DNA of 5,776 nt from Ravibacter sp964559125 (GTDB lineage Bacteria; Bacteroidota; Bacteroidia; Cytophagales; Spirosomataceae), in NCBI GenBank assembly GCA_964559125.1, contig CAZLGW010000094.1:1-5776 (forward strand), read 5' to 3'. The position numbers were made by a program, and so were the translations under genes. Shown in pieces: positions 1 through 5,776 of the stretch (its first letter is position 1; the number at the start of each line of letters is the position of its first letter). The notes under the pieces were generated by a model. The model made no database searches. It was not told the origin of the DNA and worked only from the letters and a program-made list of their open reading frames with translations.

Positions 1-336
1 TACCTGAACATGATCAGAAAGCGGGAAAGTGTACAGATGCCCAATATTACCGAGAGCGGGACAGTGCTCCTGAAAAGACTGCAGAACGAACGCCGGATAG
101 AACTTGCATTTGAAGAGCACCGCTGGTTTGACGTACGCAGGTGGAAAATTGCGCCTGAAAGGTTAAATGAAGATGGAAGGAAAATGACCATCACCCGGGC
201 TGTTGACGGCAGCAAAACTTATACGGTATCGGATTTTAACCCCAGGGCATTCTACGAGCGGAACTACCTGGTACCTATCCCGCAGGCGGAGATCAACAAG
301 AATCCTTTACTTAAGCAAAACCCGGGCTACGAATAA
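1..336 (+). CDS. RagB/SusD-family outer-membrane lipoprotein, C-terminal fragment
   Basis: This is the last 111 codons of a SusD-type nutrient-binding lipoprotein; the frame is open to the left edge, so the start, lipobox and helical TPR core lie outside. SusD proteins sit on the cell surface as the lid of a SusC TonB-dependent transporter and capture glycans or other nutrients. The visible part carries the family's C-terminal signature: a helix with NERRIELAFEEHRWFDVRRW (about residues 30-48 of the fragment), then FYERNYLVPIPQAEINKNP and the closing LKQNPGY. This pattern is typical of the PF07980-type C-terminus. The ATG at 10 is internal, not a true start, because homology-like sequence (YLNMIRKRES) continues across it. 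The gene ends at TAA 334-336, inside a hairpin. It probably closes an operon lying to the left. The substrate is unknown. Confidence 0.93.
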   Translation, partial: YLNMIRKRESVQMPNITESGTVLLKRLQNERRIELAFEEHRWFDVRRWKIAPERLNEDGRKMTITRAVDGSKTYTVSDFNPRAFYERNYLVPIPQAEINKNPLLKQNPGYE

Positions 337-345
337 GTAGCCCGG
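322..345. terminator. Hairpin between convergent genes, probable bidirectional terminator
   Basis: CCGGGCTAC (322-330) and GTAGCCCGG (337-345) form a perfect 9-bp stem around the 6-nt loop GAATAA. The loop contains the last sense codon and the TAA stop of the SusD fragment. On the plus strand the stem is followed by AAAGGTTTT, a poor U-tract. On the minus strand it starts 7 nt after the stop codon of the beta-barrel gene and is followed by GGTTTTGCTT, which is a better U-tract. It therefore probably ends the minus-strand gene and may also end the plus-strand gene. The call rests on stem quality and position only. Confidence 0.72.
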
Positions 346-352
346 AAAGGTT

Positions 353-1060
353 TTAAAACCTGAAATCCACCTGCAGGCACAAATTCCGGTTCCTGTAGGT
401 GGTGTTGGAATAAAATGGGATATAGGCGGCTTTGCCTGGCGAGATATTTCTTAAGCCCCACTCATAGTTGAGGCTTATGATGGTCTCGCCCAGGTCCAGG
501 CCGATGCCTGCGCCTGCTCCGTAATCCAGTTTCTGAAGGCCCCTTTCTCCGAATGTTTTTTCTTCCATAGGTGTATCGTCGATATAGTCTCCGTACAGGA
601 TGTCGGCTGCAAGGCGGGTCTTGCCGGCTACTCCATAGGCAGCGTAAGGCCCAGCCTGTATAGTGAGCTTTTTCCCGGGTGTCAACGGTATTCTATAGCC
701 GATATGTAGAGGTATCTGTATGTACATCTGCTGACTTATCAGTTCGGGCCTGGTTGTCCGGCCGTTGACTACGATTCCTTCGAAACCCAAGGGTACATCA
801 CCCCTGATCCGGGCTCCTTTGGTGGCGAAGGTGAGCGCGGTTTGCAGGAAAAGGCTTTCACTTGTATGGTAAGTTGCACCAAGTCCCAGGTTTACCCCGG
901 GTTTTATCCTTTTGTCTGGTACAGCATCATTGTCGAAGGAGAGGTAGGAGAGGTTCAGACCGGCTCTGAGCGTGAGGTCGAACGGAGATTGCTGCGCAAG
1001 GCTTGCAGATGGTAGTATGAATATCAGGAGGAGTAAGGGAGACAGGGACACGTGCTTCAT
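353..1060 (-). CDS. PorT-family outer-membrane beta-barrel protein
   Basis: A 235-residue secreted protein. Residues 1-22 form a Sec signal peptide (Lys2, a Leu/Ile-rich core, then SLA before Gln23, a type I signal peptidase-like site). The mature part alternates short hydrophobic beta strands with turns: LRAGLNLSYLS (31-41), a KPGVNLGLGA strand (53-62), LFLQTALTFATKGARI (70-85), YIQIPLHIGYRI (113-124), LTIQAGPYAAYG (132-143), YGAGAGIGLDLG (180-191), IISLNYEWGL (194-203) and a terminal LCLQVDFRF ending in Phe, the usual C-terminal signal for barrel assembly. The order (AGLNLS, a KGA strand, IPL, AGPY, and a DYG/GAGIGL strand) is the pattern of the PorT-like PF13568 family, whose members are mostly of unknown function in Bacteroidota. 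No catalytic residues are apparent. The gene stands alone on its strand and converges on the SusD fragment. No TAnnTTTG-type promoter is visible upstream, and there is no clear Shine-Dalgarno sequence. Confidence 0.85.
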   Translation of the reverse strand: MKHVSLSPLLLLIFILPSASLAQQSPFDLTLRAGLNLSYLSFDNDAVPDKRIKPGVNLGLGATYHTSESLFLQTALTFATKGARIRGDVPLGFEGIVVNGRTTRPELISQQMYIQIPLHIGYRIPLTPGKKLTIQAGPYAAYGVAGKTRLAADILYGDYIDDTPMEEKTFGERGLQKLDYGAGAGIGLDLGETIISLNYEWGLRNISPGKAAYIPFYSNTTYRNRNLCLQVDFRF

Positions 1061-1169
1061 GATTTTCTATTGCCTTAGTTAAAAACCGGATTAGTATATC
1101 AGGAGGATTAAATACCGGGACTATTGGTTGTAAGCGGCGGATAAAATATGATGAATGTCATTTTAAACT

Positions 1170-1183
1170 GTAACCCAGGTTAC
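1170..1183. promoter_or_regulatory. Perfect palindrome GTAACC-CA-GGTTAC, candidate operator
   Basis: Six-base arms GTAACC (1170-1175) and GGTTAC (1178-1183) are separated by CA. A further pair, TTTTAA (1161-1166) and TTAAAA (1184-1189), flanks them slightly off centre, with a 3-nt offset on the left. The palindrome overlaps the -33 region of the candidate SDR promoter, its centre roughly 30-37 bp upstream of the -7 box. This fits a dimeric repressor or activator site. The regulator is not in the window and no family can be assigned from the sequence. Confidence 0.45.
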
Positions 1184-1205
1184 TTAAAACGGTATCCGCT
1201 GTCGT

Positions 1206-1213
1206 TACCTTTG
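1206..1213 (+). promoter_or_regulatory. Candidate Bacteroidota-type -7 element of the SDR gene
   Basis: TACCTTTG matches the Bacteroidota primary sigma factor -7 consensus TAnnTTTG at every fixed position. It lies 60 bp before the SDR start codon, implying transcription from about 1219-1221 and a leader of about 54 nt. The upstream -33 element (TTG or TTTG) is weak; the best candidate is TTAC at 1180-1183, inside the palindrome. A weak -33 next to a palindrome would suit an activator-dependent or regulated promoter. Confidence 0.55.
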
Positions 1214-1218
1214 TGAAA

Positions 1219-1236
1219 GTATGAGGAAGCTCATAC
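1219..1236 (+). promoter_or_regulatory. Inverted repeat GTATGAG-GAAG-CTCATAC at the predicted transcript start
   Basis: Perfect 7-bp arms (1219-1225 and 1230-1236) flank GAAG. The repeat begins 5 nt after the -7 element, so it would cover the transcription start or form a hairpin at the very 5' end of the SDR mRNA. It could be a second operator (18 bp, a usual size for TetR-like sites), a stabilising 5' hairpin, or a chance repeat. No U-tract follows, so it is not a terminator. Confidence 0.45.
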
Positions 1237-1273
1237 CATGATAAATTCATCAATCTATTAAACTAAAACAGAT

Positions 1274-2035
1274 ATGACAAAGCTGGCAAACAAGGTAGCG
1301 GTGATTACGGGAGGTTCCGGTGCAATCGGGACTGCTACTGCAAGGTTATTCGTAGACGAAGGAGCAAAAGTAGTGCTGGTAGATATCAATGAGGAAGCCC
1401 TGAAGCAGGCAGCTTCGGAGCTGGGAAGCGATAACGTGAGTTTTGTTGCTGCCAACGTAACCAAATCGGCTGATGTACAAAAGTATGTGGAGCATACCGT
1501 CAATACCTTTGGTAAGATAGACATCTTCTTCAATAACGCCGGAGTGGAGGGGATCGTAAAGCCTGTATCCGAATATTCGGAGGAAGAATTCGACAAGGTG
1601 ATCAGCGTCAACGTCAAAGGGGTATGGTTAGGCATTAAGTATGTGCTGCCGCAAATGAACGATGGCGGCAGTATTATCAATACTTCTTCGGTAGCCGGTC
1701 TGATGGGCTTTCCTTCCATGAGCGCCTATGTAACAAGCAAGCACGCGGTGATAGGGCTCACCCGCACTATCGCTCTGGAAACAGCGGCAAGAGGCATCCG
1801 CGTCAATTCAATACACCCCTCGCCGGTCGACAACCGGATGATGCGCTCCCTGGAGGAAGGCTTTGCTCCGGGACAGGGAGAGGAAGCGAAAAAAGGATTC
1901 GAAGCATCCATTCCGATGGGAAGGTATGCAACGAACGACGATATTGCTAAAGGAGCCTTGTTCCTGGCGTCTGACGACAGCCGGTTTATTACCGGTACCA
2001 AGCTGGTCATAGACGGGGGGATGACAATGGCCTGA
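1274..2035 (+). CDS. Short-chain dehydrogenase/reductase (classical SDR, probably NAD-dependent)
   Basis: A 253-residue cytoplasmic oxidoreductase of full length for the classical SDR family. The dinucleotide motif is TGGSGAIG (12-19), in the TGxxxGxG position. Asp37 at the end of beta-2 (VVLVDIN) favours NAD(H) over NADP(H). NNAG lies at 87-90, Asn113 is the conserved SVNVKG asparagine, and Ser139, Tyr152 and Lys156 (from NTSSVAG and YVTSK) complete the catalytic tetrad. The C-terminus ITGTKLVIDGGMTMA is the usual beta-7 end. Small departures are Asn61 where most members have Asp (AANVT), and HPSPVDNRMM in place of the usual PG after beta-6. Such proteins are often named glucose 1-dehydrogenase or 3-oxoacyl-ACP reductase, but the substrate cannot be deduced. 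The start ATG at 1274 gives the expected short lead before the Rossmann fold; no Shine-Dalgarno is present, only an A-rich stretch. It is monocistronic and converges on the FAD oxidoreductase gene. Confidence 0.93.
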   Translation: MTKLANKVAVITGGSGAIGTATARLFVDEGAKVVLVDINEEALKQAASELGSDNVSFVAANVTKSADVQKYVEHTVNTFGKIDIFFNNAGVEGIVKPVSEYSEEEFDKVISVNVKGVWLGIKYVLPQMNDGGSIINTSSVAGLMGFPSMSAYVTSKHAVIGLTRTIALETAARGIRVNSIHPSPVDNRMMRSLEEGFAPGQGEEAKKGFEASIPMGRYATNDDIAKGALFLASDDSRFITGTKLVIDGGMTMA

Positions 2036-2039
2036 CGCC

Positions 2040-2053
2040 AGGATTATCATCCT
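2040..2053. terminator. Weak hairpin in the 16-bp convergent gap
   Basis: AGGAT (2040-2044) and ATCCT (2049-2053) pair around TATC between the stops of the SDR (2035) and the FAD oxidoreductase (2052-2054), followed on the plus strand by AGGCCTCTTTC. The stem is only 5 bp and the U-tract is poor. It is the only candidate terminator in this very tight convergent junction, so the transcripts may overlap instead. Confidence 0.2.
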
Positions 2054-3425
2054 AGGCCTCTTTCACTTCCTTCCAGTTTACTTCATGCGCGAGGCGGTTG
2101 GTCAGGGAAGCTTTCGCAGCTACCTTTCCGGCCGCTTCTCCCATGGCAACCGCATTGCCGGTTACGCGGTAGCTGGCGTGTGCGAAGAAGTCGCCGCTGA
2201 TACAGCGCCCGGCCATCATCAGGCCGCCTACTTCAGAAGATATCAGCGAGCGGAGCGGGATGTCATAGGGTTTTACCTTTATCCCATCGTTGCTGTAGCC
2301 TTTGTCATCTTTCCCGTCCAGGGAATGGATATCTACCGCAAATTTTACAGTGCATACTGCGTCGTCGAAGCGGGCGCCACTGATCAGATCCTCTTTTGAT
2401 ACGGTATACAAGCCTTTTATACGCCTGCCTTCTCGCATCCCGATTTGCTCGGAAGTAGCCACAATGCGCAGATCCTTCCAGATACCTCCTTTTTTCCGGA
2501 GTTTATCTACCATGTTGTTTACTTCCTTCCGCGATTCTATGGTGGCGTTGGTGATGTCCTGGGCATTTAAGGAATCTGCATTGTACTGATGATTAGCCAT
2601 CATGGCAAAAAGGTCGTCACGGATCAGGAATAAGGTTGGCATACCGTAGGAGGGGTCCATACCGATGCTCCTGATCTCATCGCGCAGGTTGATCTTGTGC
2701 TGCGAACCGGCAACGCCCGCATGTTTGATCAGGTTCTGGCGTATCATGTCATATTTCGTGATCCCGGTCAGGATAGCCATCATCGAAAACGGCTGTATCA
2801 GGCTTGTGCGCGGGTGGCCTTTGTCAAAGCTGCAGCCTGCATAGGCGGCCAGGTCGCCGTTGCCGGTAGTGTCGATAAAGGTTTTGGCCCTCCAGGCCTC
2901 CCTGCCCGACTGGCTTTCGGTCACGATGGTCTCCAGGCGTTTTTTGCCGTTGGTATAAGCGGCAACCACGCGGGTATGAAGCCTTACATCCACGCCGGCA
3001 TCCTTACAGAGTTGGTCAAGCAGCACTTTCATCACTTCGGCATCGTAGTTGGTAGCCGATACCTGTGCGCCGGAGCGGTCGAGTGCATCCAGGATTTCCT
3101 GCATGATTCCGCCTTTGTTCTCATGTTCGATCAGGTTGCTCAGAAGCCCTGCCGTCCATATGCCCCCCAGGCAGCCGTGAAATTCGATCAGCCGGGTTTT
3201 GGCCCCGCTTCTGGCAGAGGCGATAGCAGCAGCGATTCCTGCCGGGCCGCCTCCGCAGACGATCACGTCTACGTCTTCTACGACGGTCAGCTTTTTGGCC
3301 GGCTCCTGGAAGACCGAGGCATTTTTTATTTCGGATTCACCCAGCCCCCATGCTTTGCCGGACGCTACCGGTAACAGCGAACCCATTACCCCGAATCGCA
3401 ATAATTCTCTTCTTTTCATGATCAT
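2052..3425 (-). CDS. Tat-exported FAD-dependent oxidoreductase
   Basis: A 457-residue flavoprotein. The N-terminus KRRELLRFGVMGSLLP (4-19) is a twin-arginine-type signal (Arg5-Arg6 with Leu8-Leu9), with a likely cleavage or linker near 26, so the enzyme should reach the periplasm folded with FAD bound. The FAD-binding Rossmann motif follows as VDVIVCGGGPAGIAAAIAS (52-70), with Glu81 closing beta-2 to hold the ribose. GCLGGIWTAGLL (84-95), FIDTTGNGDLAAYAG (183-197) and the C-terminal MMAGRCISGDFFAHASYR to AMGEAAG (403-433) are the signature blocks of the FAD_oxidored (PF12831) type. Substrate and electron acceptor are unknown. ATG 3425 and ATG 3419 (Met3) are both possible starts; Met3 gives the more usual MKRRE form and neither has a Shine-Dalgarno. 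The gene lies 60 bp downstream of the Gfo/Idh/MocA gene and is probably last in the operon. No frame damage is visible. Confidence 0.9.
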   Translation of the reverse strand: MIMKRRELLRFGVMGSLLPVASGKAWGLGESEIKNASVFQEPAKKLTVVEDVDVIVCGGGPAGIAAAIASARSGAKTRLIEFHGCLGGIWTAGLLSNLIEHENKGGIMQEILDALDRSGAQVSATNYDAEVMKVLLDQLCKDAGVDVRLHTRVVAAYTNGKKRLETIVTESQSGREAWRAKTFIDTTGNGDLAAYAGCSFDKGHPRTSLIQPFSMMAILTGITKYDMIRQNLIKHAGVAGSQHKINLRDEIRSIGMDPSYGMPTLFLIRDDLFAMMANHQYNADSLNAQDITNATIESRKEVNNMVDKLRKKGGIWKDLRIVATSEQIGMREGRRIKGLYTVSKEDLISGARFDDAVCTVKFAVDIHSLDGKDDKGYSNDGIKVKPYDIPLRSLISSEVGGLMMAGRCISGDFFAHASYRVTGNAVAMGEAAGKVAAKASLTNRLAHEVNWKEVKEA

Positions 3426-3468
3426 AAGTTATGGTTAAATGTCTGATTTAGGTTCTTCTTGTACACCG

Positions 3469-3496
3469 GCCCGGCCCGACGACTGTTAGCCCGGCC
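3469..3496. repeat. Short GC-rich direct repeat in the Gfo-FAD gene gap
   Basis: GCCCGGCC occurs at 3469-3476 and again at 3489-3496, exactly 20 bp apart, with the second copy inside the last codons of the Gfo/Idh/MocA gene. The units are nearly self-complementary, so the mRNA here could fold. There is no following U-tract in the direction of transcription, which argues against a terminator. It may be a chance repeat, or a processing or stability element between the two cistrons. Confidence 0.3.
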
Positions 3497-4724
3497 AGTG
3501 TATTCTCTCTCCTTTCGCTGTGGCTTCGTTGGCGAGGTCTACTGTTACAGAAGAGACATAGGCTGTTTCGGCATTCGAAACAGGCTGCTTCTCCTCTTTG
3601 ATGCACGATGCAAAATGCCGTAGCGCGCTCTCTGTCGGCAGTACGTCGTCACGTGCGGGATTTTTCACTCTTACCGGCACTCCTTCGTTATTCTCCCAGG
3701 CCAGTTTCGTTGCTGCGGTCACGCCGTCTGCCTGTTTTTCGGTTTCGGTATTTTCTGCGTAGATCATGGCTGTGTGCCCGTCTTGGCCCGTTATCTCCAC
3801 CGAACCCCTGTCACCGAGGATCTTAATGGAATACCCCTGCAGCGCATTGCTGGTCAGCGATGTAAAACTGGCTTTCACCCCCTTGGTGTAGCCGACGAGC
3901 AGATGTACGTTGTCGTAAGTTTCCCGTCCGTCCTTCCAGTAGTCTATGCCGCCTGTCCCCATGACCCATTCGGGACGGTCGTCCAGCAGCCAGTGCAGTA
4001 TGTCCATCTGGTGAGAACATAGCTCGGCTACGAGGCCGCCGGAATATCTGCGGTACATACGCCAGTTGACCAGGTGTTCCAGGTCCGGGTAATCGTTATT
4101 CCCGGTAAACCCGGTATCGTTGGGTACAGGCCGCCGCCAGTTGCCGTTCCTGTTCCAGGTACATTCTATCCTTGTGATCTTCCCGCAATAACCCTGATCT
4201 ACCAGGAATTTGATTTCGGAATAAATCGGGTTGAACCGGTGCTGGTATCCGATCTGGAATACCGTACCATTCGACGCTGCCGCCAGCTTCTTCAGCTCTG
4301 CTGCCTGTTGCCTGGTATGCGTCATTATTTTTTCGCAATAGACATGCTTTCCTGCTGCCAGCGCTTCTTTTGCCATTTCGAAATGGAGGAACAGGGGCGT
4401 GGCTATGATCACGGCTTGTATTTCCCTGGCTACTATCAGTTTCCGGTAGTCGTCATAGAAAGTGATCTTCTTCCCGATTTCGCGGCTGCATGCCTCATGC
4501 TGCTCGGGCAGAAGATCGCAGCAGGCCACTATCTCCACTTCCGGTAGGGTAGAGGCGATTTTTGCCAGCCATTTCCCTCTTGCACCGGCTCCGATCAACC
4601 CGATCTGCAGAGGCTTGTCCGCGTTTTCCGAACGTGCCCACACCGATGCCGGAAGCTGCTCCTGTGAAAGCACCAGCATTCCTGCCCCTATTTTCCTCAC
4701 AAACGATCTGCGGTTGAATTTCAT
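3486..4724 (-). CDS. Tat-exported Gfo/Idh/MocA-family oxidoreductase
   Basis: A 412-residue NAD(P)-dependent type of oxidoreductase acting on sugars or their derivatives. NRRSFVRKIGAG (4-15) is a strong twin-arginine signal, with likely cleavage near Ala30, placing the enzyme in the periplasm. The Rossmann domain starts with LQIGLIGAGARGKW (39-52, GxGxxG-type), Asp70 ends beta-2 (VACCD), and IIATPLFLH (106-114) and GKHVYCEKIMTH (125-136) follow. Lys132 is the family's conserved EKP lysine, but Pro is replaced by Ile. The C-terminal domain carries GGLVAELCSHQMDILHWLL (229-247), with His238 as the likely catalytic histidine and Asp241, then GGIDYWKDGRETYDNVHL (258-275). It lacks the GH109 THGLGP-like signature, so an N-acetylgalactosaminidase call is not supported. 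The dehydrogenase, epimerase-like or lyase role is open. The gene is 44 bp downstream of the SusD-like gene, suggesting shared transcription. ATG 4724 places the twin arginines at the usual distance; there is no Shine-Dalgarno. Confidence 0.92.
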   Translation of the reverse strand: MKFNRRSFVRKIGAGMLVLSQEQLPASVWARSENADKPLQIGLIGAGARGKWLAKIASTLPEVEIVACCDLLPEQHEACSREIGKKITFYDDYRKLIVAREIQAVIIATPLFLHFEMAKEALAAGKHVYCEKIMTHTRQQAAELKKLAAASNGTVFQIGYQHRFNPIYSEIKFLVDQGYCGKITRIECTWNRNGNWRRPVPNDTGFTGNNDYPDLEHLVNWRMYRRYSGGLVAELCSHQMDILHWLLDDRPEWVMGTGGIDYWKDGRETYDNVHLLVGYTKGVKASFTSLTSNALQGYSIKILGDRGSVEITGQDGHTAMIYAENTETEKQADGVTAATKLAWENNEGVPVRVKNPARDDVLPTESALRHFASCIKEEKQPVSNAETAYVSSVTVDLANEATAKGERIHWPG

Positions 4725-4736
4725 GTGAATAGAATT

Positions 4737-4751
4737 AATGAGGCAATGAGG
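4737..4751. repeat. Two-copy heptamer repeat in the SusD-Gfo gene gap
   Basis: AATGAGG at 4737-4743 and 4745-4751 are separated by one C, within the 44-bp gap before the Gfo/Idh/MocA start. On the coding (minus) strand this reads CCTCATTGCCTCATT. It is not a ribosome-binding site and no function is apparent. The gap has no terminator hairpin and no TAnnTTTG promoter, which supports read-through from the SusD-like gene. Confidence 0.3.
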
Positions 4752-4768
4752 TGATGCTGACCTTCGTT

Positions 4769-5776
4769 TTATTTTGCCCAGAACAGCTTCGTCGACGGAT
4801 CGAAGAGCGTGGTCAGGTTCACGCCGGCCGGCACTTTGGGATTTCTGCTGATTTCCGAATCGGGATAAGGTACTCTGTTGGCTAACCCGCTGGGGTCGGT
4901 AATAGTGATAAACAGCTCGCGTCTTACGTCGTTATAAGCTTCCAGGGGCTGGTTGTAAAACAAAAATATATATTTCTGGAGTAAAATCTCCTTAACGGTC
5001 AGATTTGCTGCGCCGGGAGAAACTTTGGGCAAATCCAGGTAGGCATTTATTCTATCGTCACTCAATGCCGTAGCAGGATTAAAGATTGATGCCTGTTTCA
5101 GCGCAGTCTGTACTGCATTTTGATAGGCCTGGTAAGCCGCTTCCTTTTCGCCGAGCCTCAGCCTGGCTTCGGCCTCGATAAATTTCAGCTCGGCATAAGT
5201 GGCCAGGGGCTGCGGTGCATTCAGCGGCTTCAGGACAGCAGGCTTGGAATAAAAGCGGCCGTCGAGTCTCGGTTCGCCGAAGTCGCCGCCGGCCAGGCCA
5301 TTCGGGGCCGGCGTTATTTTCCCGCCTATTCTCGAAAACCAGATCGCCGCCCTCGGATCATCCTCGATATCAGAAGCCGGGCTAAACCAGGCCAGCGCAT
5401 TGTAAATCCCATTACCCATCGCGAACTCAGGCTGCGAGTGCTGGGAGCCGGAGTAAGGGTTTTCGTAATTACGGTTGTCGGCGTAGCGTCTGAAAATAAA
5501 CTCCTCCGATTCGCCGGCGAATGATTTGTCGAGATGGGCTAGTACATTATTGGCGGAACCCGTCGCATCGACATTGCTCATCCTGTTGAAAAGCCTTATT
5601 TTCAATGCATAGGCAGTTTTCTTCCAAAGCTCCATATTTCCTGAAAATACCAGGTCGTCGTTTGACGGCTTCACCAGGGCGCTGCTCCCTTTCTCCAGGT
5701 TGGCTATGGCGCCGTCCAGCATTGTCTGTATGGCAGGGTATACATCCTGGGCTTTATCAAAAGCCGGCTGCCTGAT
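4769..5776 (-). CDS. SusD-like nutrient-binding lipoprotein (second SusD family), N-terminus off the window
   Basis: The visible 335 codons run open to the right edge. The Met at 5722 is internal, because family-like sequence (PAFDKAQDVYPAIQT) precedes it. The protein matches the SusD-like_2 (PF12771) pattern rather than classical RagB/SusD: YPAIQTMLDGAIANL near the start, then DLVFSGNMELWKKTAYALKIRLFNRMS (about fragment residues 41-67), ATYAELKFIEAEARLRLG (about 190-210, the TPR-type helices), and at the end LLQKYIFLFYNQPLEAYNDVRR, VPYPDSEISRNP and a Trp-containing terminus (FWAK). Members are surface lipoproteins paired with a SusC TonB-dependent transporter, so a SusC gene is expected just off the right edge. 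The substrate cannot be predicted. It is the first visible gene of the minus-strand operon with the two Tat oxidoreductases. The coding frame is intact. Confidence 0.92.
   Translation of the reverse strand: MRQPAFDKAQDVYPAIQTMLDGAIANLEKGSSALVKPSNDDLVFSGNMELWKKTAYALKIRLFNRMSNVDATGSANNVLAHLDKSFAGESEEFIFRRYADNRNYENPYSGSQHSQPEFAMGNGIYNALAWFSPASDIEDDPRAAIWFSRIGGKITPAPNGLAGGDFGEPRLDGRFYSKPAVLKPLNAPQPLATYAELKFIEAEARLRLGEKEAAYQAYQNAVQTALKQASIFNPATALSDDRINAYLDLPKVSPGAANLTVKEILLQKYIFLFYNQPLEAYNDVRRELFITITDPSGLANRVPYPDSEISRNPKVPAGVNLTTLFDPSTKLFWAK

Noticed and set aside
1219..1236. A riboswitch or attenuator in the SDR leader
   Set aside because: The leader is only about 54 nt, with one simple hairpin, no U-tract and no conserved aptamer-like structure.
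1258..1719. A 153-codon minus-strand open frame opposite the SDR gene
   Set aside because: It is a low-complexity Ser/Thr/Leu-rich translation that mirrors the SDR coding sequence. The SDR frame has a full catalytic motif set, so this is a shadow.
2697..3374. A 225-codon open frame on the plus strand, opposite the FAD oxidoreductase gene
   Set aside because: It lies entirely antisense to a gene with clear family motifs and its translation shows no recognisable domain. Long antisense frames are common in GC-moderate coding DNA.
4074..4547. A 157-codon plus-strand open frame opposite the Gfo/Idh/MocA gene
   Set aside because: It is antisense to a well-supported gene, with no family signature and no promoter or ribosome-binding context.
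3486..4724. Assignment of the Gfo/Idh/MocA protein as a GH109 alpha-N-acetylgalactosaminidase
   Set aside because: Tat export and overall fold fit, but the region around the catalytic histidine reads AELCSHQMDI rather than a GH109-like THGLGP block, so only the broad family call is supported.
5120..5524. A 134-codon plus-strand open frame opposite the SusD-like gene
   Set aside because: It is antisense to a SusD-like protein with clear family blocks, and its own translation has no recognisable features.

Overview
The window looks like a Bacteroidota chromosome, probably from the Chitinophaga/Sphingobacteria side of the phylum. It holds two SusD-type outer-membrane lipoproteins and a PorT-type beta-barrel. 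The gene starts lack Shine-Dalgarno sequences, and one intergenic region carries a good match to the Bacteroidota -7 promoter element (TAnnTTTG). Base composition looks near half G+C. I see no RNA genes, insertion sequences, CRISPR arrays or broken genes. The genus and the substrates cannot be read from the sequence.

Layout: positions 1-336 (+) are the C-terminal end of a RagB/SusD-family protein, the tail of a polysaccharide-utilisation-type locus that lies to the left. A hairpin overlapping its stop codon (322-345) sits between it and a convergent PorT-type outer-membrane beta-barrel gene (353-1060, -). A 213-bp divergent region (1061-1273) follows. It contains a candidate promoter and two perfect inverted repeats, and it leads into an NAD-type short-chain dehydrogenase (1274-2035, +).

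From 2052 to the right edge everything is on the minus strand and is spaced like one operon. In transcription order the genes are a SusD-like protein of the second SusD family (5776-4769, N-terminus off the edge), a Tat-exported Gfo/Idh/MocA oxidoreductase (4724-3486) and a Tat-exported FAD-dependent oxidoreductase (3425-2052). The gaps are 44 and 60 bp, with no visible terminator or consensus promoter in them. A SusC-type TonB-dependent transporter is expected just beyond the right edge.

Working model (inference): the SusC/SusD pair imports a glycan, glycoside or related nutrient, and the two redox enzymes act on it in the periplasm. Both are predicted to travel folded, with cofactor already bound, which is the usual reason for Tat export. 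The SDR and the beta-barrel protein belong to separate transcription units, and their link to either nutrient locus is unproven. No completely new system is evident. The most interesting items are the paired Tat redox enzymes in a SusD operon and the double-palindrome promoter of the SDR.
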